NCBI GenBank assembly: GCA_021129835.1
Contig: JAJOKM010000074.1
Span: 1-15,889 of the forward strand
Direction: 5' to 3'
DNA: 15,889 bases
Source: Thermodesulfovibrionales bacterium
GTDB lineage: Bacteria; Nitrospirota; Thermodesulfovibrionia; Thermodesulfovibrionales; Dissulfurispiraceae
The notes below the pieces were generated by a model that was given only the letters and a program-made list of their open reading frames with translations, did no database searches and had not been told where the DNA came from. Numbering within the stretch: the stretch's first letter is position 1; the number at the start of each line of letters is the position of its first letter. Shown here one piece after another: positions 7,143-15,574 of the stretch. Position numbers and translations under genes: made by a program.

Positions 7143-8201
7143 GTGCCTAAGATAAGCAGTGGGAATTTTTTTGAAGATTTTAATCTTGGTGATCGAATTA
7201 TTCACCCTCTTCCTCGTACTGTTACGGATGGGGATGTATCTTTATACATAGCCTTAACCGGAAGCAGGTATGCGCTGCATGCCAGTGATACCTTTGCCCA
7301 GGCAGTGGGCTATGAAAGAAGACCGCTGGATGATCTGTTTTTATTTCACATGGTTTTTGGAAAAAGTGTCAACGAAATATCCCTAAATGCCATAGCAAAT
7401 TTAGGTTATGCCGAAGTTCATTTTAGGCAGCCTTGCTATGTTGGCGACACTGTCCGTACGGAGTCAGAGATAATTGGTTTAAAGGAGAATAGCAACGGCA
7501 AAAGTGGCAATGTATATGTTCATTCCCAGGGCTATAATCAACGAGAGGAGTTGATTTTGACCCTTAAAAGATGGGTAATGGTCAGAAAAAAGGATAGCTC
7601 TATCAGAAGCGGCATTAAAGAAATACCAGTCTTACAAAAAGCGCTTCCGGCAGATTTGCCCATCAACCTGCCGGTTATTAGCAAGATAGAGCCCAGTCTT
7701 TCGGGCAGCAATCTTTTTTGGGAGGATTATTCGGTTGGTGAGCGCCTAAATCATCCAGATGGCATCACGATAGACAACAGCGATCACACTTTAGCAGCAA
7801 AGCTCTACCAAAACAATGCCAAGATCCATTTTAATGCTCATATGATGCAAAAATCCCCGATGAGAGAGCGCCTGATATATGGGGGGCATATTATCTCCTT
7901 GTGTCGCAGTATCTCGTTTAATGGACTTGGAAATGCCATGTGGCTTTATGGTATAAATGCAGGTACCCATGCTAACCCTACCTTTGCCGGAGATACAATT
8001 TATTGCTATAGCATTATTAAAGAGCTTATAGCGCCAAAAAGAGATGATGTCGGTCTTATGAAAGTGCAGACAATAGGCCTTAAGAACATGACTCCGGAAG
8101 AGATAGAGACGCCATTTGATGAGCACAGCAAATATCATGCAAATGTGGTTTTAGATTTAGATTATACCTTAATCGTTCCCAAAAAACAGGACAATAAATA
8201 A
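7143..8201 (+). CDS. mch: Mesaconyl-CoA hydratase / beta-methylmalyl-CoA dehydratase (double MaoC hotdog)
   Basis: The enzyme interconverts beta-methylmalyl-CoA and mesaconyl-CoA, a step of the ethylmalonyl-CoA pathway, the 3-hydroxypropionate bicycle and the methylaspartate cycle. The 352-residue length and two consecutive MaoC-like hotdog halves (about 1-165 and 185-345) fit the family. Several stretches closely match what I remember of known Mch proteins: GNFFEDF near the N-terminus, SLNAIANLGYAE, GLKENSNGK, VYVHS and RWVMVRK. The second half contains KIHFNAH and ERLIYGGHI. The GTG start has GGGAGGAG immediately upstream. It lies 39 bases after the ligase-lyase fusion and 16 before another lyase, so the hydratase and lyases are one transcription unit. 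No membrane or signal sequence is seen. A related alternative is itaconyl-CoA or fumaryl-CoA-type hydratase, but the motif match favours mesaconyl-CoA. Confidence 0.87.
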   Translation: MPKISSGNFFEDFNLGDRIIHPLPRTVTDGDVSLYIALTGSRYALHASDTFAQAVGYERRPLDDLFLFHMVFGKSVNEISLNAIANLGYAEVHFRQPCYVGDTVRTESEIIGLKENSNGKSGNVYVHSQGYNQREELILTLKRWVMVRKKDSSIRSGIKEIPVLQKALPADLPINLPVISKIEPSLSGSNLFWEDYSVGERLNHPDGITIDNSDHTLAAKLYQNNAKIHFNAHMMQKSPMRERLIYGGHIISLCRSISFNGLGNAMWLYGINAGTHANPTFAGDTIYCYSIIKELIAPKRDDVGLMKVQTIGLKNMTPEEIETPFDEHSKYHANVVLDLDYTLIVPKKQDNK

Positions 8202-8217
8202 GGAGGGAGGACTTACT

Positions 8218-9204
8218 ATGATGCACCCTAATGAAGCGCTTTATGAGTCCGGAAAAACATTACCGGTAATTCCGAGCTGTGAGCACTTTGCAGGCAGTGA
8301 AAAACTAATAGGGAAAGCCCTCGGCATGCAAGAAAAGACTGGTCCGGTTTTTGATGTTACCTGTGATTGCGAAGACGGAGCAGAGACCGGCAAGGAAGCA
8401 GAGCATGCACAAATGATAGTGAGAGTAATAAATTCCGGAGCAAATAAATTTAATATGGCTGGCGTAAGAATTCATGACTATACTAGCGAGCACTGGAAAA
8501 GAGATGTAGATATCTTAGTGCCGGAGGCAGGCGAAAAATTAGCTTATATCACAATCCCTAAGACTTATAGCTACGAAGCTGCTAAGGAGATGATTGGGTA
8601 CATTCACGCGAGTGCACAAAAGGCTGGCATTACTCGCGAGATTCCAATCCATATTTTAATCGAGACACATGGCGCCCTTAAAGAGGTATGGGACATTGCT
8701 TCTCTGCCCTGGTTGCAAGTTCTGGATTTTGGATTGATGGATTTTATCAGCGGGCATCATGGTGCAATTCCAGCAAGTGCAATGCGAAGTCCCGGACAAT
8801 TTGAGCATAAACTGCTAATTCGCGCTAAAACCGAAGTAGTTGCAGCGGCATTGAGTAATCATGTTATTCCTTGCCATAATGTGACACTGGATCTTAAAAA
8901 TCAATACCAAACGTATTCAGATGCCAAAAGGGCCAGAGAGGAGTTTGGTTTTATGAGGATGTGGAGTATCTATCCAACTCAAATTCAGAGTATTGTGGAA
9001 GCGATGAAGCCTGATTTTTCAGAACTGGAAGCGGCCCAAAATATATTACTGAAAGCATATCAGGGCAAGTGGGGGCCAATACAATACGCAGGCGAGCTGC
9101 ATGATCGTGCTACTTACCGGTATTTCTGGGAGTTAATACAGCGAGCACGCTTTAGTGGTCAAAAATTGCTTGACGCCACGATCGAGACATTTTTTAAGCA
9201 ATAA
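8218..9204 (+). CDS. HpcH/HpaI aldolase / CitE-like CoA-ester lyase (paralogue 3, divergent)
   Basis: This 328-residue protein is a CitE-superfamily lyase from a divergent branch. Family positions are recognisable but altered: CDCEDG (E52, D53) in place of FDLEDA, R84 in GVRIHD, Mg ligands E149 (LIETHG) and D175 (FGLMDF), and IYPTQI (251-256) in place of IHPSQI. A conserved-looking SPGQF (191-195) and HNVTLDLK (220-227) distinguish it from the other two lyases here. Its position 16 bases after mch, behind AGGAGGGAGG, makes it the best candidate for the lyase acting with Mch, joining propionyl-CoA and glyoxylate to beta-methylmalyl-CoA or the reverse. That pairing is inferred from context. Two adjacent ATG codons (8218, 8221) could each start translation. 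The protein is complete and presumably cytoplasmic. Confidence 0.8.
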   Translation: MMHPNEALYESGKTLPVIPSCEHFAGSEKLIGKALGMQEKTGPVFDVTCDCEDGAETGKEAEHAQMIVRVINSGANKFNMAGVRIHDYTSEHWKRDVDILVPEAGEKLAYITIPKTYSYEAAKEMIGYIHASAQKAGITREIPIHILIETHGALKEVWDIASLPWLQVLDFGLMDFISGHHGAIPASAMRSPGQFEHKLLIRAKTEVVAAALSNHVIPCHNVTLDLKNQYQTYSDAKRAREEFGFMRMWSIYPTQIQSIVEAMKPDFSELEAAQNILLKAYQGKWGPIQYAGELHDRATYRYFWELIQRARFSGQKLLDATIETFFKQ

Positions 9205-9239
9205 AAATTATTAACAGGTAACTCAGGGAGCATTTATAT

Positions 9240-11138
9240 ATGTATCAAGATGTATACAGGTACTCTATTGACAGCCCAGAGGCATTTTGGACTGAAGCAG
9301 CAGAGGATATCTATTGGGTCAAAAAATGGGATAAAGTTATAGACGATTCACAAAAGCCATTATATCGCTGGTTTGTAGGTGGAGAATTGAACATGTGCTA
9401 CAACGCGGTAGACCGTCATGTAGAAAACGGCCGTGGTGAGCAAATCGCATTGATCTACGACAGCCCGGTCACCGGCACTATGAAAGCTTTCAGTTATATC
9501 GAATTGTGCGATCAAGCAGCCCGTTTTGCCGGGGTGCTTGCAGAGCAAGGAATAACTAAGGGTGATCGGGTTATTATTTACATGCCAATGGTGCCGGAGG
9601 CAGTAGTTGCAATGCTGGCTTGTGCTCGCATTGGCGCTATTCATTCAGTAGTGTTTGGGGGATTTGCAGCACGGGAACTGGCTGCACGCATCGATGATGC
9701 CAAGCCTAAGTTGATCGTGTCTGCTTCTTGCGGTATCGAGGTTAAGCGCGTTATCGATTACGGACTGTTGCTGAATGAAGCTATAGAGATCAGCAATAAT
9801 AAGCCGGAACATTGTATTATCTTACAGCGCCCTCAGAATATGGCGGTGATGAAGGCGGGACGCGACTTGGATTGGCATGAGGCAATAGCAGATGCTAAAC
9901 CAGTAAATTGTGTGCCTGTTTCTGCTACCGATCCACTTTATATATTATACACTTCTGGCACTACCGGGCAACCCAAAGGAGTGGTGCGTGATACCGGTGG
10001 TTATGCTGTAGCCCTGCAGTGGTCTATGAAGAATGTTTATGATATGGGTCCGGGTGAAGTATGGTGGACAGCTTCTGATGTGGGCTGGGTAGTTGGTCAT
10101 TCTTATATTGTTTATGCCCCGTTATTAAATGGAAATACCACTGTTATTTATGAAGGCAAACCAGTGAGCACGCCGGATGCCGGTGCATTCTGGAGGGTAA
10201 TATCTCAACACAGAGTTAAGGGTTTTTTTACGGCCCCCACCGCAATCCGCGCAATTAAGCGCGAAGACCCTCGTGGCAACTATTGTAATGCTAATGACCT
10301 CTCTTCACTGCGTACTGTCTTTTTAGCCGGTGAGCGATGTGATTCTAACACTTTAAAGTGGGTTAATGATATATTGAAAGTACCGGTAATAGATAACTGG
10401 TGGCAGACAGAAACCGGTTGGCCTATTGTATCTAATTGTATGGGGATAGAAAAATTGCCGATTAAGCCAGGTTCTCCGGCTGTGCCAGTGCCGGGATTCA
10501 ATGTACAAGTCTTGGATATGGACGGCAGCGTAAAAACTGCAGGAGAAAGTGGTAATATTGCAGTTAAACTACCCTTGCCGCCAGGTTGTTTGCCGACTTT
10601 GTGGAATGCTGATGAGCGTTATAAAGAGACTTACTTGAAGACTTATCCCGGATATTACTTAACATGGGATGCCGGCTATCAAGATGAAGATGGTTATTTT
10701 TGGATTATGGGCCGTATCGATGATATTATCAATACCGCAGGGCACCGTCTTTCGACCGGGGCGATAGAAGAGGTAATTGCTTCGCACCCGGATGTAGCCG
10801 AATGTGCCGTGATTGGAGTTGCTGATGAATTAAAAGGCGAATTATCGCTGGGACTGGTAGTGCTTAAAGATGGCGTAAAGCGCTCGCATGAGGAAATTGC
10901 AGCTGAAATTATAAAATTGGTGAAAAATAATATTGGCCCGGTGGCTGCTTTCAAAAAAGTAGCTATGATCAGTAACTTACCTAAAACTCGTTCCGGTAAA
11001 GTTTTGCGTTCTACGATGCGTAAAATTGCCGATGGAGTTGATTATGAAGTCCCAGCGACTATTGAAAACCCGGCAGTATTGAAGGATGTTGCCAAATCAC
11101 TTGTTGAGTTAGGCTATGCTAAAAGGAAGGACACATAA
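9240..11138 (+). CDS. prpE: Propionyl-CoA synthetase (AMP-forming)
   Basis: It makes propionyl-CoA from propionate, ATP and CoA, the entry step for the methylcitrate cycle. The 632-residue length is normal for acetyl/propionyl-CoA synthetases. The order is an N-terminal ACS-type segment (FWTEAAEDIYW), VVFGGFAARELA, the TSGTTGQPKG loop from T238, DNWWQTETG, GRIDDIINTAGHR, and catalytic lysine K587 in RSGKVLR (the usual acetylation-controlled site in this family). GVVRDTGGYAVAL after the loop is the PrpE form; acetyl-CoA synthetases usually read GVLHTTGGY. The ATG follows AGGGAG by about ten bases. It is separated from the lyase by 35 bases and from the fumarase-type gene by eight, consistent with one operon. 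Acetate activity as a side reaction cannot be excluded. Confidence 0.9.
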   Translation: MYQDVYRYSIDSPEAFWTEAAEDIYWVKKWDKVIDDSQKPLYRWFVGGELNMCYNAVDRHVENGRGEQIALIYDSPVTGTMKAFSYIELCDQAARFAGVLAEQGITKGDRVIIYMPMVPEAVVAMLACARIGAIHSVVFGGFAARELAARIDDAKPKLIVSASCGIEVKRVIDYGLLLNEAIEISNNKPEHCIILQRPQNMAVMKAGRDLDWHEAIADAKPVNCVPVSATDPLYILYTSGTTGQPKGVVRDTGGYAVALQWSMKNVYDMGPGEVWWTASDVGWVVGHSYIVYAPLLNGNTTVIYEGKPVSTPDAGAFWRVISQHRVKGFFTAPTAIRAIKREDPRGNYCNANDLSSLRTVFLAGERCDSNTLKWVNDILKVPVIDNWWQTETGWPIVSNCMGIEKLPIKPGSPAVPVPGFNVQVLDMDGSVKTAGESGNIAVKLPLPPGCLPTLWNADERYKETYLKTYPGYYLTWDAGYQDEDGYFWIMGRIDDIINTAGHRLSTGAIEEVIASHPDVAECAVIGVADELKGELSLGLVVLKDGVKRSHEEIAAEIIKLVKNNIGPVAAFKKVAMISNLPKTRSGKVLRSTMRKIADGVDYEVPATIENPAVLKDVAKSLVELGYAKRKDT

Positions 11139-11146
11139 AGTATTCT

Positions 11147-12052
11147 ATGACGGCAATTTATACATCGCGCACAAATAGTGCAAACACAGCTCTGCGAGGA
11201 GCATTAGAGATCAAGAAAATTCATTGTCATTTTATAACCAAGGCAGTAGCAAAACTCTGCTGTGATGCGTGTATTCACCTGGGACAAGATGTTTTGACAG
11301 CGCTTGAAAAGGGTATTCAGCAAGAAACATCTCCCACCGGCAAAGAAATTCTTGAGATTTTAGTAAAAAATGCTCACATTGCTACAGCAGAAAATATTCC
11401 GATGTGTCAAGATACCGGTTTTGCAGTTGTTTTTGTAGAATTAGGTCAAGATGTGCATATTACAGATGGTGATTTTAACGAAGCTATTAATGAAGGAGTG
11501 CGTCAAGGGTATCAAGACGGTTATTTAAGAAAATCCATTGTGAGTCATCCACTGAAGCGTGTAAACACTGGTGATAATACTCCATGCATCATTCATACCA
11601 AGATAGTGCCCGGTGAAAACATAAAAATCACAGTAGCGCCTAAAGGTGGCGGCAGTGAAAATATGAGCGCTTTAAAGATGTTAAAACCGGCAGATGGTTT
11701 AAATGGAGTAAAGAATTTTGTGATAGAAACTGTAAAAGCAGCCGGTCCTAACCCCTGTCCGCCATTAGTTATCGGTGTTGGTATTGGTGGTACTATGGAA
11801 AAAGCTGCTATGATGGCTAAAGAGTCCTTATTGAGAGATGTAGGCAGCGTGAATCCGCTGGCAGATCTGGTTGTTTTAGAGCAAGAGTTATTAACAGAAA
11901 TCAATAAACTAGGAATAGGGCCGCAAGGGTTGGGCGGAAAAATTACCGCTTTAGCGGTGCATGTAGAAATTTTTGCTGCTCATATAGCCAGCTTGCCGGT
12001 AGCGGTAAACATTAATTGTCATGCGGCCCGGCATAAGTCGGTAATTTTATAG
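11147..12052 (+). CDS. Class I fumarate hydratase-type alpha subunit (fumarase or mesaconase, no beta partner nearby)
   Basis: This is the iron-sulfur N-terminal subunit of the two-subunit class I fumarase/tartrate dehydratase family. The three expected cluster cysteines are present: C87 in MCQDTGF, C204 in NPCPP and C291 in NCHAARH. VAPKGGGSENMS and GIGGTMEKAA are typical. At 301 residues it is somewhat longer than usual (about 280), because about 20 residues precede the normal KKIH-like start; the ATG lies eight bases after the prpE stop with only a weak, distant GGAAGG. No beta subunit gene lies in the window, although the two are normally adjacent. Class I fumarases also hydrate mesaconate to (S)-citramalate, and Mch plus lyases in the same cluster make mesaconase a reasonable alternative to plain fumarase. 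Which activity applies, and where the beta subunit is, cannot be told here. Confidence 0.85.
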   Translation: MTAIYTSRTNSANTALRGALEIKKIHCHFITKAVAKLCCDACIHLGQDVLTALEKGIQQETSPTGKEILEILVKNAHIATAENIPMCQDTGFAVVFVELGQDVHITDGDFNEAINEGVRQGYQDGYLRKSIVSHPLKRVNTGDNTPCIIHTKIVPGENIKITVAPKGGGSENMSALKMLKPADGLNGVKNFVIETVKAAGPNPCPPLVIGVGIGGTMEKAAMMAKESLLRDVGSVNPLADLVVLEQELLTEINKLGIGPQGLGGKITALAVHVEIFAAHIASLPVAVNINCHAARHKSVIL

Positions 12053-12083
12053 CATTTTAATTAAGGATAAAGGTGGTTTTATT

Positions 12084-14090
12084 ATGCAGACTGTTTCACC
12101 GGGAGAGCGACTACGCCAGGCGGTAGATGCGGAATCTCCTCTGCAGGTAGTAGGAGTCATTAATGCGTATGCTGCTATGATGGCTGAACAAGTAGGATTT
12201 AAAGCCCTGTATCTTTCCGGTGCAGGTGTAGCTAATGCCTCTCATGGTTTACCGGATTTAGGGATGACCAGTCTTAATGATGTCCTGGAAGATGTGCGCC
12301 GGGTTACTGTTGCTTCTGACTTGCCATTATTGGTAGATGCTGATACCGGTTGGGGCAGCGCTTTTAATATTGCCCGTACGGTGCAGCAAATGATTAGAGC
12401 CGGTGCTGCTGGTATCCACATAGAAGACCAAGTGCAAAATAAGCGTTGTGGTCACCGCCCTGGTAAAGCTATTGTCAATAAAGAAGAAATGGCGGACCGT
12501 ATTAAAGCGGCAGTGGATGCTAAGACCGATGCTAATTTCGTAATTATGGCCCGTACTGATGCCTTGGCAATAGAAGGGATGGAAGCAGCAATAGAGCGGG
12601 CTTGTCTGTGTGTTGAATCCGGGGCGGATATGATCTTCCCGGAGGCGATGCAGACTTTAGAGCAGTACCAGCAGTTTGTAGAGGCGGTAAAGGCGCCGGT
12701 ATTGGCTAATATTACTGAATTCGGAGTAACGCCGCTATTTACCGCCAGAGAACTGGCTGGCGCCGGTGTAAAGTTAGCTCTCTACCCTTTATCTGCCTTT
12801 AGAGCGATGAATATGGCGGCGCTGAAGGTTTACAAAACTTTACGAGAGCAAGGTACTCAAAAAGAAGTGATAGATTTGATGCAGACTCGTGCGGACCTGT
12901 ATCGATTTTTAAACTACCATGCTTACGAGCAAAAGCTCGATAATCTATTTCTAAAAGGAGAGAATAAAACTATGGCAACGAACAAACCTGGTGGCTTGCG
13001 TGGTCAAGCGGTATGCCAAACAACTATTTGTGCTTGTGCAGTAGCGGGAATGGAGCTTGGGTATCGAGGATATTCTGTTTTAGATTTAGCCGAAAATTCG
13101 ACTTTTGAAGAAGTAGCTTATTTATTATTTTACGGTCAATTGCCTACTAAATCAGAATTAGATAATTATAAGGCAAAATTAAAAACTTTACGCGGTTTAC
13201 CACTGCCAGTACGGGAAGTATTGGAACGGATACCTGCCAGCGCCCACCCGATGGATGTAATGCGTACCGGTTGTTCTATGCTAGGCACTTTGGAACCGGA
13301 AGGTGATTTTAGTAATCAGCAGCGGATAGCTGACCGATTACTGGCTATTTTCCCGTCTATTATGTGCTACTGGTATCGTTATGCCCATGACGGTATACGG
13401 ATCGAGACCGAAACTAATGATGAAACTATCGGCGGTCACATATTACATATGCTTCATGGTAAGCCATCTAGTGCTTTACACCTTAAAGCGATGGATGTAT
13501 CGCTAATTCTCTATGCGGAGCACGAGTTGGCAGCATCTTCATTTGCAGCCCGGGTCTGTGCTGCCCCGCTATCTGATTTCTATTCTGCTATTACCGCCGC
13601 TATTGGCACCCTGCGTGGTCCACTGCACGGCGGCGCTAATGAAGCGGCCATGGAACTGGTGCAGCGTTACAAGACACCGGCGGAAGCCCGCCAAGGTGTA
13701 TTAGATTCTTTGGTCCGCAAAGAAAAGATCATGGGATTTGGTCACCCGGTTTACAAGACATCTGACCCTCGCACTCCGTTAATCAAAAGCTATTCCCAGA
13801 AATTGTCTGTTGGGGCCAGCGACAGCGAGCTGTATACTATTTCTGATACTATTGAGCAAGTGATGTGGACTGAAAAGAAATTGTTTCCCAATTTAGATTT
13901 CTACAGCGCCACCAGCTATCATTTTATGGGCATACCGACGGCGTTGTTTACGCCTATTTTTGTCTGCTCGCGAGTGGCTGGCTGGTCAGCGCATATAATG
14001 GAACAGCGTGCCGATAACCGCTTGATCAGGCCCAGCGCAGAATATGTTGGCGCGGCGTCCCGCCCATACGTGCCCATGCAGGAACGGTAA
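12084..14090 (+). CDS. prpB-prpC: Fusion: methylisocitrate lyase (PrpB) + 2-methylcitrate synthase (PrpC)
   Basis: The 668-residue reading frame encodes two methylcitrate-cycle enzymes. Residues 1 to about 290 are PrpB, which splits 2-methylisocitrate into pyruvate and succinate: D85 and D87 in VDADTGWG, HIEDQ (112-116), and the catalytic KRCGH (C122). Residues 297-668 are PrpC, which condenses propionyl-CoA with oxaloacetate: AHPMDVMRT, H480 in YAEHELAAS, and the citrate-synthase triad H515 (LHGGANE), H554 (GFGHPVY) and D605 (LDFYSA). The first ATG has AAAGGTGG upstream. At the junction the frame runs LKGENKTMATN with no stop, yet M297 (12972) is preceded by a good ribosome site. One extra A in the AAAA at 12953-12956 would end PrpB as KRRE plus TAA. 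The fusion may therefore be recent, or an indel in the sequence; two proteins may be made either way. Confidence 0.92.
   Translation: MQTVSPGERLRQAVDAESPLQVVGVINAYAAMMAEQVGFKALYLSGAGVANASHGLPDLGMTSLNDVLEDVRRVTVASDLPLLVDADTGWGSAFNIARTVQQMIRAGAAGIHIEDQVQNKRCGHRPGKAIVNKEEMADRIKAAVDAKTDANFVIMARTDALAIEGMEAAIERACLCVESGADMIFPEAMQTLEQYQQFVEAVKAPVLANITEFGVTPLFTARELAGAGVKLALYPLSAFRAMNMAALKVYKTLREQGTQKEVIDLMQTRADLYRFLNYHAYEQKLDNLFLKGENKTMATNKPGGLRGQAVCQTTICACAVAGMELGYRGYSVLDLAENSTFEEVAYLLFYGQLPTKSELDNYKAKLKTLRGLPLPVREVLERIPASAHPMDVMRTGCSMLGTLEPEGDFSNQQRIADRLLAIFPSIMCYWYRYAHDGIRIETETNDETIGGHILHMLHGKPSSALHLKAMDVSLILYAEHELAASSFAARVCAAPLSDFYSAITAAIGTLRGPLHGGANEAAMELVQRYKTPAEARQGVLDSLVRKEKIMGFGHPVYKTSDPRTPLIKSYSQKLSVGASDSELYTISDTIEQVMWTEKKLFPNLDFYSATSYHFMGIPTALFTPIFVCSRVAGWSAHIMEQRADNRLIRPSAEYVGAASRPYVPMQER
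12953..12974 (+). promoter_or_regulatory. Internal ribosome site and start codon for the PrpC half
   Basis: AAAAGGAGAG lies ten bases before an in-frame ATG at 12972-12974, which is exactly where stand-alone 2-methylcitrate synthase would begin (MATNKPGG). A TAA stop is present in the next frame at 12964-12966, just before this ATG. This is the arrangement expected of two once-separate, tightly spaced genes, and it could still drive separate PrpC synthesis. Confidence 0.75.
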
Positions 14091-14123
14091 GAGCGGCCAA
14101 TAAATACCCTAAAGGAGTCGAAA

Positions 14124-15572
14124 ATGAGTATAAATACAGTTGATGAAAATATTCGCCCGGATTTTGACAAAGAATTAGTAGCTATTGCCGATTATGTTGT
14201 TGATTATCAAATTGATAGCCAGGAAGCCTTAGAAACTGCCCGCCATTGCTTGATGGATTCGCTGGGTTGCGCTTTGCTGGCTTTGCGTTACCCGGAGTGC
14301 ACCAAACATTTAGGGCCTATTGTTAATGGCACAATAGTACCTAATGGCGCGCGAGTGCCCGGCACTCAGTTTGTTCTGGATCCGGTTAAGGCAGCTTTTG
14401 ATATTGGTACTTTAATACGCTGGTTAGATTTTAATGATACTTGGTTAGCTGCGGAGTGGGGACATCCTTCCGACAATTTGGGAGCGATTTTAGCGCTGGC
14501 GGATTATATTAGCCGTCAACGGGTGGCGATAGGTCAAACGGCGATTACTATGCGGGATGTGCTAGAATATATGATTAAGGCTTATGAGATCCAAGGTGTA
14601 TTGGCGCTCGAAAATAGTTTTAACCGGGTGGGACTGGATCATGTAGTGTTGGTGAAGGTTTCTTCTACCGCTGTGGCTACTCACATGTTGGGAGGCGACA
14701 AGGAAGCGATTATTAATGCCCTATCGCACGCCTGGGTAGACGGTCAAAGCTTGCGCACTTACCGCCATGCCCCCAATACTGGTTCTCGCAAATCTTGGGC
14801 TGCCGGTGATGCCAGCAGCCGCGGTGTGCGGTTGGCAATGATCGCCTTGAAAGGTGAAATGGGCTTGCCTAGTGTGCTCAGTGCTAAAAAATGGGGTTTT
14901 TATGATGTCTGTTTTAAAGGGCAGCACTTTAGATTTCAACGCCCTTACGGTTCGTATGTGATGGAGCAGATTTTATTTAAGATATCTTTCCCGGCCGAAT
15001 TTCATGCACAGACAGCAGTAGAGTGTGCTATTCAACTACATCCTCAAATTAAGGATCGCCTGGATCAAATTGAGAAAATTACTCTTACTACACAAGAGCC
15101 GGCTATTAGGATTATTAGTAAAACCGGCCCGTTGTATAACCCGGCAGATCGTGATCATTGTTTACAATATATGGTAGCTGCCGGTTTGATTTTTGGAGCA
15201 TTGACCGCAGAACATTACGAAGACGATGTAGCGGCAGATCCACGAGTTGATGCCTTACGCAAAAAAATGGTAGTAATAGAAGATAAGCGTTATAGTCAGG
15301 AATATCACGATCCTGGTAAGCGTTCTATTGCTAATGCTATCCAGATCCATTTTACTGATGGTAGTAGTAGTGAAAAAATAGCAGTAGAATATCCAATTGG
15401 TCATCGCCGCCGCCGGGCGGAAGGAATTCCGGTACTGGAGGACAAGTTTAAAGATGCTTTAGTCACTCGTTTTCCCCGACGGCAAGCCGCAGAAATTATG
15501 GCTTTATGCTTAGATCAGCAAAGCTTAGAGCAAATGACGGTCAACCAGTTTATGGAAATGTTTGTTATTTAA
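14124..15572 (+). CDS. prpD: 2-Methylcitrate dehydratase (MmgE/PrpD family)
   Basis: PrpD dehydrates 2-methylcitrate to 2-methylaconitate in the methylcitrate cycle and needs no iron-sulfur cluster. The 482-residue length matches the family (about 483 in enteric bacteria). Typical segments are ARHCLMDSLGCALLA near residue 40, RWLDFNDTWLAAEWGHPSDN near 95-115, SFNRVGLDHV and RKSWAAGDASSRGVR around 230, and WGFYDV near 255. The ATG has AAAGGAG seven bases upstream and sits 33 bases after the prpB-prpC stop. No AcnD/PrpF-type alternative is seen, consistent with use of PrpD. An aconitase able to rehydrate methylaconitate is not in the window. It is the last gene of the operon; repeats begin directly after its stop. 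Confidence 0.93.
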   Translation: MSINTVDENIRPDFDKELVAIADYVVDYQIDSQEALETARHCLMDSLGCALLALRYPECTKHLGPIVNGTIVPNGARVPGTQFVLDPVKAAFDIGTLIRWLDFNDTWLAAEWGHPSDNLGAILALADYISRQRVAIGQTAITMRDVLEYMIKAYEIQGVLALENSFNRVGLDHVVLVKVSSTAVATHMLGGDKEAIINALSHAWVDGQSLRTYRHAPNTGSRKSWAAGDASSRGVRLAMIALKGEMGLPSVLSAKKWGFYDVCFKGQHFRFQRPYGSYVMEQILFKISFPAEFHAQTAVECAIQLHPQIKDRLDQIEKITLTTQEPAIRIISKTGPLYNPADRDHCLQYMVAAGLIFGALTAEHYEDDVAADPRVDALRKKMVVIEDKRYSQEYHDPGKRSIANAIQIHFTDGSSSEKIAVEYPIGHRRRRAEGIPVLEDKFKDALVTRFPRRQAAEIMALCLDQQSLEQMTVNQFMEMFVI

Positions 15573-15574
15573 AG

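Noticed and set aside
13513..13704. Short plus-strand reading frame inside the PrpC half
   Set aside because: It is out of frame within a strongly conserved citrate-synthase region and has no recognisable protein features.
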